Of a stretch of DNA of 64,000 bases, positions 14,143 to 26,294 are shown in pieces. Positions within the stretch are counted from its first letter, which is position 1; every line of letters starts with the position of its first letter. A model generated the notes under the pieces. The model was not told where the DNA came from and did not search any database. It saw only the letters and a program-made list of their open reading frames with translations. This DNA is from Cyathus striatus (taxonomy: Eukaryota > Basidiomycota > Agaricomycetes > Agaricales > Nidulariaceae), in the NCBI GenBank assembly GCA_025738555.1, contig JAOVFP010000008.1, forward strand, positions 1,302,001-1,366,000, in the 5' to 3' direction. The position numbers were made by a program, and so were the translations under genes.

Positions 14143-14892
14143 GTTCCCACTGAAGAGCTATGTATGCAGATGCAGACACCCAGTATCCCCATTGCAGGAC
14201 TCACAACTAGCAGTCATACTTGCACTTCCAGAGTGGGGGCTTTTGGCATTTTACATTCCCATTCTCCTTCCCAATCCCCATCCTTGTTTCTCACAAGGGG
14301 GTGTCTTCCGAACAATCTGTGAAAGCAACCTATCCCATCACCCTGTGGGAAGTGGCTGTGGCTAGGCACAGAAATGGCCTGTAGCTGGTTGCCGGTGCAT
14401 CACATGACATCAGTGTGTGCACATTCATCCAAATCACACACAGGTGTTCTGCTGTTAATCAGCATGCATCTTTGATCTGTTCACCATATCAAAGTGTGTT
14501 TAGGGTACTTCTAGTATATATAAATAATGGTTGAATGTATCTATAATTAATTTCAATTGGTAAATGACTGCCATTCAGTTCTATCATGCACTGAATCACT
14601 ATAAAGCTTGAGTTAGAACTTTGCTGATAAGGTAGATGACAGATGGATCTGACACCCTTATGTAATCCAAATCTTACCTCTTTGAAGAGCTGAAATTCCT
14701 CCCTCATTGCTCATTTTCGTGCATATCTGGCTTGAACAAGTTGTAGTGTTTGATAATTCAAACAGAATATTCGAGTTTTTTCCTGAAAAAATATTTATTT
14801 GTCAACTTATTTAAGGTGCAATATTTTTTTAAGAAAGTAGCTCAGAATGTTGTATTACTGTGTTTCCAATACTTAGAATGTGACTTGGATTT
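14143..14892. other. No recognisable gene
   Basis: CpG-poor sequence with short ORFs only. I see no repeat boundary or RNA gene. Confidence 0.4.
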
Positions 14893-15065
14893 TTGGGCTT
14901 CCAAGGTTTCTCCCATTCCTCATGTACATCATCCAAAGCCAAAGCCAAAGCCAAAGCCAAAGAGGTTCAGGGTGAAGGAGAGGATGGAGAAGAGGAAGAA
15001 GGATATGTATTCATGCACCATGAAGGAGAAGTGAAGCTATTAAAGCATCCCTCATGCCCTCTAAA
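14893..15065 (+). repeat. Composite repeat PS copy 3, 5' part
   Basis: The frame at 14893 reads SHSSCTSSKAKAKAKAK then EVQGEGEDGEEEEGYVFMHH and EGEVKLLKHPS. This matches the acidic 5' part of copies 2 and 4 (GEGEDEQE, VFVQHGWEAKLSK). An in-frame AAAGCC tandem (KAKAKAKAK) sits at about 14935-14960. The match stops at about 15065 and resumes at about 16140. Confidence 0.55.
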
Positions 15066-16125
15066 GTACCTAGTTTAGTGCAACATAGTATAAATTAAAA
15101 TATATGTAATTTCACTCACGCCATGTACACTCACTAAGAAGGTGCTCGGTGGGTAAGACTCGGATGCAAAATGCTTCCGGGCAAAGTAAAGTAAAAGGGG
15201 AGGTGTCAAAGACCAACGTTCACGAAGGGAAACGGCTTAGCAAACGCTTTGATGCACGTTTTGATGTGCGTTCCTTAATCTCAGACTTAGCACAGGCTTA
15301 TGACTTCTCACTTTGCGTTGCACTTAGAATCTCAAAGCTCACACAAATACTAAAGCACAACGCTAGATGGTATTTCTCAGGGCACAGGAGACTGCCCTTC
15401 TACTACACAAATCTACCTATTAAATATCTTACAGAACACGGCTAAGAGAAACTATATAGTTAATACCAAAGCAGTAATTACACATCAGCTAAGCTGTAAA
15501 GTAGACTTTTAGACCGGAGACAGGCATCTGGGATGGACCAGAGTAAATCACAAATATACCAAACATACAAGCACCAAGAATGCGTCCATATGGAAAGATA
15601 GCAAAGTACAATAAGCCATATCCGCAGGTGAGACGCTCCATATGAAGGCGTGATGCCGCACGCTTTGACACATGGAAATGGGAAATGCTGAATAAGCTGG
15701 CTGGGAATGCCAGGTCTCAGGCCTATCCAGGCGCCTATGGCGTGCTGATGCACAGTGCTGGTGCGGCGTGGTTAGATAGCGGCATTTGCCGTGAGTCTAG
15801 TTCTCATGTCTTTTCCTATGACGCAATAACATGGCTTCGGTAATCTATTATTAGAATAGATGCACGCTTAGCTCAATCTCCGGCCTTACTGGTAACTATT
15901 TCCCACCGATGTCGAGAATAAACTCTGACGTCAGTGTTTCTATTCTTAGATGCTTTCCTACTTAGGCTAGTTATGTCCCTTATTAGTGTGAATCGTTCCC
16001 ATGCTAGCTAACGGTCCGGGACCTCTACCTTAGCTACTAAATACAACCCATATATATTATACCGTTTGTAAGTAGCGTGTAGAATATAGAAATAATGTTT
16101 TTATAATAGGTAGGAGTACGCTAGG
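15066..16125. mobile_element. ~1.06 kb insertion inside PS copy 3, type unknown
   Basis: The block separates two adjacent parts of the PS module. It keeps noticeably more CpG than its surroundings (CTCGGTGG, CGGCTTAGCAAACG, TTCACGAAGG). The ends read TACCTAGTTTAGTGC and, on the other strand, TACGCCTAGCGTACTCC. They could be imperfect inverted ends, but I could not fix a target duplication. No transposase ORF is visible, so it would be non-autonomous. Confidence 0.45.
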
Positions 16126-16139
16126 CGTATTACCTCCTA

Positions 16140-16480
16140 CTCTTACTCTGATTACATGCTGTGCAGGTTCCCTCCATTGACCCACAAGTCTGTGACTTCA
16201 TCCTCTCCACAACATCAAACTCCATCAAGTCCCCCCTCCCCCTCACCTTTGCTCCTCCCTCTGCACAAAGTCTATCAGAAACCCCAAAACATGAAAAAAC
16301 TATCCAAACTCTCATGTACATTCAGGGAACTTGTTTCCCCCCTCCCTCAGCCTCTGCATATGGCATCACTGTCAGTGGGGTTGTTAAGGAAGCAAGTTGA
16401 GTAGCTTCATAGTCCCCAGTTGAGTGCATGTGAGAGATGGGTTCAGGGGGAGGGGAAAAGGAGGACTTTTGAGGAGCAGT
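16140..16480 (+). repeat. Composite repeat PS copy 3, middle part
   Basis: It matches copies 1, 2 and 4 through TCCATCAAGTCCCCC, the KLSKLSCTFREL block, and GTTGTTAAGGAAGCA...GTTGAG. It then loses similarity. From 16481 to 17010 there is CpG-poor sequence with no supported feature. Confidence 0.55.
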
Positions 16481-17010
16481 TCATCTGTCTCAGCTCTCAC
16501 TCACACTATACATTTATGCTTCAAGTTACTGCATGGATATAAGATCTAGATAATCAAGATACTTCATATCTTCTCCTCAGCTAAGTATAGTTCTTGCATT
16601 TTCTGTCTTGCCATGTCACAACTAAGTATTTCAAAGGTTTTCCTAGTCCCCATGCAGGCTACCCTTTTCTAGTGCTATGGTGATGATGCCTCTCTGCCTC
16701 CAACCCCAGGCTGCATTCACTTTCTGGACTACCACTTTCCTCACTGTGATGTCATACAGTGTGAATATAGTTATTATGGGATAGTTATAAAGGCAGTATT
16801 GCAGTGCAAGTTTTTTTTTGCTTGCTCTGGTTGGGCCCTGCATTCTCTTCATGTTTCTCTTTTTCCTTGCATTCACTCCATGTTTCATCAACTTGTATCC
16901 TTATGAGATTGTCTCTTGTTGCAACTGTTCTTGTTCTTGTACCTTTGTACACCCTCTTCCTCATTTGGACACAATCATCCTCCACCACCTTCTTTCACTA
17001 CCACTCAGGG

Positions 17011-18870
17011 GTGCATACATTGTAGATGGTCAATGAATGTTGCAATGCATGTTTCAAGAGATGTACTATGTGTTGGAATCCAATTGGGCCATACTTTATA
17101 TTGTTATAATGCAAGTAAGGATGTGTGGTACAGTGGAGGTCTATTACTTAAGTAGAATCTCAGGGTCTCCTTTTATCTGCTATGCATTGTAGATGTTCAA
17201 TAAATGTTAATTGATAGACTGCATGTCTTGAAAGATGTGTTTGGATTTGAATTGTCCTGTGCTTGGGGTTGTTGGGGTGCAAATAAGGCTGTGTGGTACA
17301 GTGGAATATGGGTACTAGCACTGTGGTGCAGTCTTCAAGTACTAGTTTGAAATTGATTCTTGCTTTTTATCTGTGCAATATATCTGCTAATAAGTGATAC
17401 TTATTGAATTGGCCCTTAACTTGGGGGTTGTAGGTGTGAAAGCAAGTAAGACTGTGTGGTACAGAGGAACATGGGTACTGTGGCACATAGTGTTAAGAAA
17501 AATGCAAGTGATCCCATTTTTTTTTATCTGTGGACTGTAGTAGATGCTTTAATGCAGAAGTATTTCATATGATGTACTGTGTGTTGGAATCAAATAGGTA
17601 TCCTTAGGAGGATTGAATGTAAATGTATGCAAGAACACATAGCACAATGGAATAAGACATTGTCCTTAGGAGCACCACATGAATAACTTCATATGATTTG
17701 AAGTCTACTCATTTTTCTCCTTTTCACCAGTATATTGTAGATGTTTTATGAAATATTGAATGTATGTTTTTAATAATGTACTATGCATTGAAATTGTATT
17801 GGTGTACTTGAGAAGATTGAACACATGTGGATATAAAAGCTCATAGTGCAACTTGTGGACTAAGCAAATGCCCTTAGTGCAACGTTGGTGCACTGCACAA
17901 TTATAACAGATCTCACTGGATATAAAGTCTTAAGTTTTTTCACATTTCTCTGTGCACTGTAAATATGTCATGTGGGGTATGATGAAGTGTTACAGTGTTT
18001 CGGAAAATAGGTCCTTGTTAGAATCAAATTCTACACTTGAGAAAACTGAACATAAGGGAGTGTAAGTAAGAGCATGTAGTACACCAGACTAATATGTTGA
18101 AAGTGGGCTGTCTTAAATGTTTGTGTGCAAAGACATTTATTTACTTTTTATGCATTGTATATATGTATACTGCAGTACTGCCATGGTTAAAGAATTGAAC
18201 AAAAGTGGACATAAAAGTGCATAGTACATCAGAATAAGTTGAATGTGTGCTGTCTTATGTGTACACATATAGTGTATCTAATATCAATGTTTAATTTTTA
18301 TACTATACACAGTAGATATGTCTAATGAGAGTTTAACTGTATTTCAAAAGAATAAATAGCCCGTGTTGGAATATGTATACTTGGGGAAATTTGAATGTAA
18401 CTGGAGATAATAGCACATAGCACAGTGGACTAAGAGAACAGTGTGCTGTAACATGTGCATAGATTGTTCAAGGATAGTTTAATTTTTTGCTACTTAAATG
18501 CTTAATAAATGTTACAGTGCATGTTACAACAAGAGCACCTATGAGCTCAGTGGACTAAAGTAATGTCCTTAGTTCACTCCTTGCTTTTTCTTCTATTTGC
18601 CTCATATATTTCTAGTGAGAGGCCAATATTTCAAACAAATAAGTACTATATGTCAGAATAATATGTGTACTTGGGAAGATTGAACATAACTGGAGATAAG
18701 AGCATATAGTGCACTGGTGGACTGAAGTGTCCTTTATTAGTGCACCATGTGAATGGAGCAAAAAGTTGAGGTATTCTTTTTTTTCTGTATATGTACACTT
18801 CATTTTGAGAGAAGTAATTGCAGTTCAAGTTGAAAACTTGTACTGGGCCAATCATAGAGGAGCAGTGGGT
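17011..18870 (+). repeat. Long tail array of composite repeat PS: about ten ~150-190-bp units
   Basis: Diverged head-to-tail units share ordered landmarks: GCATTGTAGATG, AATAAATG or TTATGAA, TGCATGTTTC, GATGTACTATGTGTTGGAAT, TTGGGGTTG or TTGGGAAGATTGAA, GATAAGAGCATAT or GCAAGTAAGG, AGTGGACT or GTACAGTGGA, and GTGTCCTTAGT. Unit order matches the array at 46147-46900. CpG is almost absent. No ORF runs through the units. Function is unknown. Confidence 0.7.
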
Positions 18871-19420
18871 ACCTGTTGATGTCTCTCAGACTTTTTCAAC
18901 ATTTATGGTGATTTGTGGTTATGGTCCAGTTGGGTGAGTTGGTAGTGCTGACTCAGCCTTTGCATCATGCTATGTTTTTCTTTATGATCTAGCCTCTATG
19001 TCAATGAGGGGCTCCACTCTTTGGTACAAAGAGGTTTGCAGGGATTTGATGATACACATCCCTCAACCTCCTGCACCAGCTAGGTACATTGATGATGTTC
19101 TATTGTATTGTGGTCACCCACCCACCCACACCCCCAGCCAATTCTCTCATGTTTCTTTACTGATATATTTCATTTACTCTAGCTAGCCCTTTTTCTTTCT
19201 CTCTGCTTCTTGCTGCTTCTATTTCTTTTTTTCCATCTTTGTTGTATCCTGTTTTCTCCTTTCATTTCTTACTTATTCTGTTCTCTCTTGTGGCATCATA
19301 TGTCTGTGCAAATATAAACATGTCTTTTGGAATGGTGTATGACATTCATTATAGACATGAGCACCTAACCACTACTGCTCTTACCCTTTTTGTCTGTGAT
19401 CTTAGTTGATTGGACCATAA
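18871..19420. other. No recognisable gene
   Basis: CpG-poor spacer between the PS tail array and the left end of the Harbinger-like element. A T/C-rich patch lies at 19185-19280. Nothing else is seen. Confidence 0.4.
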
Positions 19421-19678
19421 TAGGGGAATTCAAATATGTCACTATGCAATTCAATACATGTTGATATCACTACAGAGACCACTTCCCACAATACAGGTAT
19501 GGTTGCCTTCAAGTTGTATTGTATCGCACATCTAATAGGCACCCTGTAGTTAAGTCAGAGCTATAAATGTCTGGTGAGTAGCCACTGCATGTGTAACTCC
19601 TCTTCAATGCCAATATCAAACTCACTACTCTCATTCAAACACTCATTTCATTCTATTACATCTTAATTTACAATCTAC

Positions 19679-22005
19679 ATGGCTGGTCCACTAAGAACAT
19701 GCAATACTGTCAATTCCTCTGGTTCTAAGCCTCATCAAGTCCGGCAACAAAAGCAAAAGGGGAAGAAAGGTAAAAAATCTCGGACTCCAAACGCTCCTGT
19801 TTCTGTGGATCCTCAAGCTACAGAAGGTAGTAAGGAGAACTTCAATATCAGTATTGATGCTGCTGCAGTAGATATTGGAGAGGGTAATGGTGGGGGGCTA
19901 GCTGATCAGAAGAAGACAAAGGACTGCATCCAGTGGGTAAACCATAGTACATTCTTGCCTTTTTCTCACTAAAATTATTTCAATTTTTAGGTGGTCACAC
20001 CCTTCTAAGCATCACTATACTGACATAATCCTCACAAAAATCGAAGAAAATATACCCTATCAACGTGTTTTCAGTTTTGAGGATGGTGGGCTGGATGAAG
20101 GTGAAAATGGAAAGCTTAAGGTCATTGATGCTTGCTGGAAGCTAGCACCTCTGCTGTTCCCTGGAATGACACTATCCAATGAGAAGCTTAGAACTGTTTC
20201 TCATTCAATCAAAGCCTGCATAGCAAAGTGAGTAAATTGTATTTACTTGACATTGCATTTCTAAAATTATTTTTAGTCTCAAAAAGAAGTATAACCAGTA
20301 TAGCAAAGAATTGGGGAAAACTGGGTATGGGCTTGTTATGGAGGGGCGTGAATCAGAAATTCTTGAAGGGACAACAATTCATAATGTATGGCATACATAT
20401 AACTTTCTCACTGGTTTGAACTGTACTTACCACAATAGCAGAGAAGATTGAATTTGAATTCAAATGGTACAAGTGGCTGGACCACCTGCTGTCAACTAGC
20501 CCTGTTTTTGATTGTAGGGGCATTGCAAATAGCTCAACCAAGCTTGATATGGGTGTTCTACATTCATGTATCCAAGCTAATGATGATCTATTTGTTTCAA
20601 AGGTACCAGCATTCATTGATATCTACAATCTATATTCAATTTTATCTTAGGATCCACTCTTGCAAAGCCAGGATTGGGATCTCCAGCTTGAAAATGGAGT
20701 ACTTGCTGACGAGTTTTTGGACTCCCAGATGTCTGAGGGCTCACCTTCACCTGATAGCCCTGTACTAACATCAACCACTCCACTACAACTATCTGACACA
20801 CCAGGACCTCACTACTCTAAGGGTTCCAATTCTAAATTACATCCTCTCCCATTGCCAACATCAGTGTCCTCCACTTCAAAGGTGATTCCACAGAAACGGA
20901 AGAATCATTATGATTATTTCCATGAGGCATTGGTAATGCATTGAAAATCTCGACAGGAACCACAGATCCGACAGGAAAATATCAAGCAGGAGTGTGAGTT
21001 GATCAAACAGGAAGCCAAGAATAAGTGCAAAAAGGACCGTCGTGAGGACTGCTGAGAGCAGGAATGGAGCCATCAAGAGAATCTCAAATGTATTGAACTA
21101 ATGTGGCTGGAGGCTGAAGAATGTGCTGCAAAGCATAGTGAAGAGGCTGAAGAGCACCGTTTCAAAGCTCAGGAGTGTGAGTGTTATATCTGTGTCTGGA
21201 TACATTGTGCCAACATTCCCATGTAACCTACTAACATACCTGGTCTGTTCCCAGAACATACCTGCTTCAGGTTTACACTTCCCAATGTTCCCACCCAGGA
21301 ACGTACCCAGAACCTGTCGGGTTTTCTATCGGGTATCCTGGATACTTAGGTTCTCTTATGACGGCCTCACTGCATCATTATAACATTACTCCACTCTTCC
21401 ATTCTCACTTGTACATTTCATTAATGGGCAATGTAGTTTAGTTTCTTATTCTTCATTCTGAGCATGTCATTTGTGCTGCTACTCCTCTTTGCCCAGTCTT
21501 TATTTCATTTACTTACACTTAGCATTCAGTCTCTGGATTCATACCTATGTCTTACTAGTACATATAAATAGCCTTCCAAATGTACTAGGTAGTCTGCAGT
21601 ATTTGTATAAACCTCATACACTTCTTCCTACTTCTAAGTTCCGAAACCTGCTCTGGGTTTTCCTTTGGGTTTCTCTCCCACTGCCTAGTGTAGTGGCAAA
21701 GCCCTCTCTTATACTCTGGAATGTCTTCCTCTGTTGCATATCATCTACCTCGAAATAAGAACCATTCCCTGGGGATATCCAGGTGGCGCAGCACATACGC
21801 TGAAGCCACAGTTCACTTCTGCACTTCCGCTCTCATTCCCATACCCGTACTCACTTCAGGTTTCTGTTATAGTTCTCCCATGCCCTCCGGGTGTCTTTGC
21901 ATTCATTTCCCAGTAGGAAGGGAATAGGTATGTAACAGTGAGCATGCTCATCAGCTCATTGTTCTTGAGAAGCAAATTGAACTCAAGCATTTACGTCATT
22001 CATAA
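19679..22005 (+). pseudogene. Harbinger accessory protein (SANT/trihelix-like DNA-binding), broken
   Basis: Exons are about 19679-19932, 19991-20227, 20277-20385, 20439-20602 and 20651 onward. The N-terminus is basic (QQKQKGKKGKKSRT). Next comes a helix-rich block beginning WSHPSKHHYTDIILTKIEEN with KKKYNQYSKELGKTGYG and KIEFEFKWYKWLDHLL, typical of the Myb-like partner of Harbinger transposases. Then come a Ser/Pro linker and a charged coiled tail (IRQENIKQECELIKQEAKNK). Two in-frame TGA stops (20942-20944, 21053-21055) each sit where Arg would fit. The junction of exons 3 and 4 is off by one base. A solo LTR at 21182-21937 splits the tail, and the frame resumes in register at EHAHQLIVLEKQIELKHL before the stop at 22003. 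The role is to bind the ends and bring in the transposase; it is inactive here. Confidence 0.65.
21182..21937. mobile_element. Solo LTR inserted in the Harbinger accessory gene
   Basis: The block starts TGTTATATC and ends ATGTAACA, so it has TG...CA termini with a short inverted TGTTA/TAACA. It is flanked by the 5-bp duplication GTGAG (21177-21181 and 21938-21942). Removing it with one GTGAG restores the reading frame of the host gene. This is the signature of an LTR retrotransposon reduced to one LTR by recombination. The strand of the original element is not determined. Confidence 0.8.
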
Positions 22006-22086
22006 ATTCATTTTATTTGAATTTTTAAATTGTTTGTTCGCTGTTCTTATATTGCTTCGTTTGTTCTGTTTCTTTCTAATCATATT

Positions 22087-23635
22087 CTAATTATTCCCAT
22101 TGAAGCTTTCAAACAACCACTCCTTTAGTCTTTCATGCCTATTCTTCCCTTCTGATAAAGCTGCTTGCTCCCTTTTGTTATAGTGTACTTCCAATCCTTC
22201 TAGCCTTTCTGCTCTTTCCATCTCCCATCTTCGTCTATTTTCCTGTTCACCTCGCATTAATTGTTGGCCTTCAATAAAAAATGTGTTAGTTTCAACATTT
22301 TTGCCACTCTCATGCATAAGAGCAAAATTGTGAAGGTGTATGCAAGCCATAATCCAGAGAGACACAACATCCTTTGCTTGGATGTTATCAATATGAAGCC
22401 TCAGGTTACACAGAGATGACCAGTGTGCCTTCAGAAGACTAACACAGTGTTCTGAACAGATGCAAATGCATGAAACATGGTAGTTGTAGTCCGAGTTTTC
22501 TTCAATTGAGCTTTCAGGTCTATATATTTTATTCTAAGCATAGTGCGGAATAATAGTTAAACAAACGTACTCTTTGTATGGTGATTGACACCAGCTATGG
22601 ACAGGATATGCAGAGTCAGCCCATATAAATTCTTCAGGATCAAAAAGGCATTCATGCTCCTGAAAGATTTTTGTTTCCTGCCATGCTGTTGCATCATGTT
22701 GGCTACCTGGAAGCCCTACAGAATAATCAAGAATATGAAGGTTGGGAAGGCTGATAAGCTAGAATAGCTGTAAGAATTCATCACAACCAAACAGCATGTA
22801 TTTTTACCTGGACATTTAGTGAATAATTTGACTTGCAGTCATAGAATGAATTTTCAAAATGATGAGGCCTTTGATAAACAGGAACTAGGGTTCCATCCAC
22901 CATGAGCCAACCATCTCTCCATGCTGCACAGGACCTTTCTTCTACCCAAGCTTTAGCTTCTTCTTTTTCTTCTGGGGTTGCCCAAGGTATTGTGGCATGG
23001 TGAAAGCGAGGATCACAGCATGCATCCAAAACTCACATAGTAGCATTGTGAACTGTACTGTATGAAACACCAGCCCATAGTGCAACCTTCATAATGCTGG
23101 CAGCATTTCCATTGTGATGAAAATGGTAAAGAGTAATTGCAAATTGCTGCTCAACTGGCATTTGTTCATGGTATGAGTTATTGTGAAAAATCAGATGGTC
23201 TTGCAGTATAGCAACAACACTGTCAAAGCATGCTGGTGTGAGCCCTGTATAAGATTGAAAGATATCTGGGTGATTCAGCTTATACTCTTGAAGTAGCATT
23301 ACCAAGTTTGCAGGAGTCTTTGGAATCCTTCTGTCCCTTTCATAGTAATGGTGTTCATGTAATTCTTCTAAAGCTGAAATTACATTCCCCAGAGCAGGAT
23401 TATCACTGCCGATGGATGAAGAAGATAGTGATGATGAGGATGAAGACATGGTGCAGTCACTGCTCGAAGAGTTTGATCCAGTCATCCTTCCAGAGAAAGA
23501 AGTGGTAGATGATGAGTTTGAGGATGCAGATGAACTTGAAGCAGATTGTTGAGCCTCTTCTTCAGCCAAAGTATTAATTATGAAGGCATTGACAAGTGCC
23601 CTCTCCACCTGTTGGCATTCTGTCATGTGAGGCAT
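22087..23635 (-). pseudogene. Harbinger DDE transposase, one nonsense codon
   Basis: Three exons (23635-22808, 22758-22571, 22519-22087) give 482 codons before the terminal stop, in one frame apart from a TGA at 23033-23035 (HNATM stop VLDACC). A Ser-rich N-terminus precedes a helix-turn-helix-like region (LTPACFDSVVAILQDHLIF, VEQQFAITLYHFHHNG). The first Asp is in GWLMVDGTLVPVYQRPHHF, followed by SFYDCKSNYSLNVQ. The second Asp is in GLPGSQHDATAWQ, and WADSAYPVHSW follows. The third acid is Glu in SEHCVSLLK. Several Cys residues (SCICICSEHC, SLCNLRL) occupy places where the family has Arg, as expected from CGY to TGY. It would act in the nucleus on its own terminal repeats, but this copy is probably dead. 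Confidence 0.85.
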
Positions 23636-23917
23636 AGTTCAGTTCAATGAGAGTGTAAGGGCAAAAAACAGTAGTTTATTAATTGAGTGGTGGGATATAT
23701 AGTAGTATCCTACCAATAGACAAGATATAAGTGTCCAGTCCTTGACACCCAGCAACAATTTCAAACCCATTGAAACTCCAAATGACTACATGAATGGATC
23801 TATAGCATTACATGTACTACATGGAGGGGTATCAAACTTGGCTCGCTACCAGTGACCATTCACACAATATGGGTACAGGCTGTGTCGCTATGAAATGGCC
23901 ATATTTGAATTCCCCTA

Positions 23918-25400
23918 ATAATACCCTCAGATCACACTGCAGCATTACACATGTGTTACTGTCACACTAGCCATCCTCACCATTGTTTGGTGCAGAGGTG
24001 GAAAACAAACAGAAGCTGGTAGATAAGTGAACACAGGGTAAGTGGGTGACTTCCTGCTGCATTTAGAATCCTAGAATGTTTTTCTAAACTATACGTGAGT
24101 GGCATTCAAAAAAATAGGTTTGAGTTTCTAACTGTAGTGCAACCTTTCTCTCAGATCACAAACATCAATTCCAAAATCCCTGAGCATGATTGTTATCTTA
24201 TCATATGCTACCTTCATACCTCCTTCCTGACTATACTGTGAGTATCATGAATGTACTGCTTCAAGAATGCTTCATCATGTAAAGTATGTATATCTACATC
24301 ATTGTACATGTTACTGTATAATTTGACCAACTGTTTGGTCATGTGCCACATGGGGCCATGAACAGAACAGATTTAGCTGTTGGTCACACATCACAAAGAC
24401 TAATGAACACAGGTACAAGGAAATCAAAAAACCATGAAAAATCATTAAGAACAGAATAAAATTAGTAGTGATATTTAAAATGGTGTTTATACCAATATAT
24501 ACATTCTGAAGTGTGTAATGAGTATAGTAATTGCAGCTGAAAGCCATTCTAATATATTCCAGCTTTAATCTTGTTTACCCAATAGCTTAGGCTGTGAACA
24601 GTTCACTTCAGGTGTCACACATTCTATAGGGCTGCAAACAGAAGTTTGGACCATCACACCTAAAAGGGTCTGAACACTTGGTTGAAATTATCCAGTACTG
24701 TACCATTATGACCAACTGTTCACAAGATTTTTGTATGATGGCCATGTTCAGTTGTACCTTGTATTCAATGACCTGTGTGATGAGTGACAAAACCCAAATC
24801 TGTTCAAATTTAGGCTTGCAAGTGAAGTGAGCACTCACAAAAGTTGACCTAGTTTCTTGTACCCCTGTTCAGACTTGGTTGTGATGCATGACAAATCCAG
24901 GTTCCATTCAAATTCACAGCCCTGTGTGGCAAGTGACAGAACAGTTGATCATAATGGTACAGTAAAAGCAATGCTATACACTTCTTTCTCTGGAGTTTGA
25001 GCTGTGTCTTGTACTTAACTATCAGAATTCCATACAATTTCATTAAGAATCTCAATTGTTTTCTCTAGAAGCTGGTTGGTAATTAGATTGAGTGTAAAAG
25101 ATCTGAATGGAAATTTTGGAAACTCATTGTCAAAGCTACAGTTTTCACTAGTGTGGAGGAGGGAGTATGGTGCTGGGAATCTTGAGATGAAAGGGTCCTG
25201 CAGGGCAGTTGATGTTGGAGGTCGAAAATGCACTGTTTAGAACTGGAAGGGGGGGTTGGGAGCTATTCTAAACACAGTGGGAAGTCACCCAGTATGTAGT
25301 AGCTCCAAGCAGTTAGGATACAGGAATGGCCAATATTATGTGGGAATTGTTGGTTGCTATTATTTTTGGCAACCATGTGCATTTAAACTCCAGTTGATGG
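23918..25400. other. No recognisable gene; short internal repeats
   Basis: CpG-poor sequence in which GACCAACTGTT, GTGACAAAAC/GTGACAGAAC and CAAATCTGTTCAAATT-like phrases recur at 24320-25000 in both orientations. They suggest an old inverted-repeat element without coding sequence. I cannot define ends. Confidence 0.35.
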
Positions 25401-25432
25401 TGTTGAGTCATGCGACGAGAGTAGTTAATTTA

Positions 25433-26131
25433 TTAAATACTTAGAATATAAATCCCAAATATAATATGCCTAAATTTTTCCCAGCTATCAGCTTTGGACT
25501 CAGCAAATTTTTCTACTATCTCAGCCACTTCATACTTCTCAATACATCCCACTGCATGTCTGACTTGCTTTTTTCCTCCTATCTCCCCATAATGTTCATA
25601 GAGCATCTCCAACTGTCTTAGCCAATCTTTTAATTGTCTACCATCTCCATTCCACTGTGGACCACCACAGCTTGTAGGTGGAGGTATTCCTTTTGTCATT
25701 TCGTCTTCTGAGTCACTATCTGAAGATGGTGCAGGTGGTGGAGTCTGTGGTCTTTCTGGGGGTCCAAATACTGGTAGAGGATTTATTTCCTCTTCTCTTT
25801 CTCTATCTGATAAGTCTGCCAGAGTGATCTGACTTAAGGTATTTGCTAAGGCTTGTATAACTTCTGATCCATCAGAATCCTCACTTAATAATTCAGGTGG
25901 TGGACTTGGTATTGAAAAAGCACCTGGAATAAAATATTGATCCACTGTACTTGTCTCAATTCCTGTCTCAACTATAGGTCTCTGTATCTCAAGTTCTCCT
26001 TCTAAGTTACTTGTTGACTGTGTTACAAGTTCTGTAGAAGTGCTTTCAATTTGATTCCTATTTTTATTGACTCTCTTTCTGACAGGTAGCTCTAAAACTT
26101 CAAATCCTGCTTTCTGCGAAGTGCGGGACAT
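25433..26131 (-). pseudogene. Truncated Gag N-terminus of LTR retrotransposon
   Basis: The frame begins effectively at ATG 26131 (MSRTSQKAGFEVLELP) because the upstream bases lack an in-frame ATG. It continues through an acidic, Ser/Pro-rich linker (IPSPPPELLSEDSDGS, PPPAPSSDSDSEDEM) to a capsid-like start (GPQWNGDGRQLKDWLRQLEM, YEHYGEIGGKKQVRHAVGC). That is the usual Gag layout of fungal Ty3-like elements. It ends when the deletion joins it to LTR sequence. The zinc knuckle, protease and polymerase are absent. Confidence 0.7.
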
Positions 26132-26294
26132 TCGTTTACATGATTTATCACTAGCCACAATGACTTAGTAATTTAATCTGATTTTTCCGTGATTTTTCAA
26201 CGGTTTTTCGATTTTTTATTTCGAAGTTATTGTCTTTTTTATAAAATGTCTTTGTCTGGAATTGAACCCTCACCCCCTCACGGTGGGCTCCAAA

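Larger units (their letters stand above)
19421..23917. mobile_element. PIF/Harbinger-like DNA transposon, two genes, decayed
   Basis: The terminal inverted repeats are TAGGGGAATTCAAATATG at 19421-19438 and its complement ending at 23917, about 4.5 kb apart. The bases just outside both ends read ATAA. Harbinger elements usually duplicate 3 bp, so the exact boundary is ambiguous by one or two bases. Inside are the two expected proteins in convergent orientation: a trihelix/SANT-like accessory protein (19679-22005, +) and a DDE transposase (22087-23635, -), 81 bp apart. A solo LTR has landed in the accessory gene. Confidence 0.85.

Noticed and set aside
17011..18870. CRISPR-like array because of repeated units
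   Set aside because: Units are ~170 bp, diverged, without short spacers, and the sequence is eukaryotic.
20942..20964. Possible 24-nt intron (GTAATG...GACAG) in the Harbinger accessory gene
   Set aside because: Too short to splice, and the frame continues through it with a single TGA, so a nonsense change is the simpler reading.
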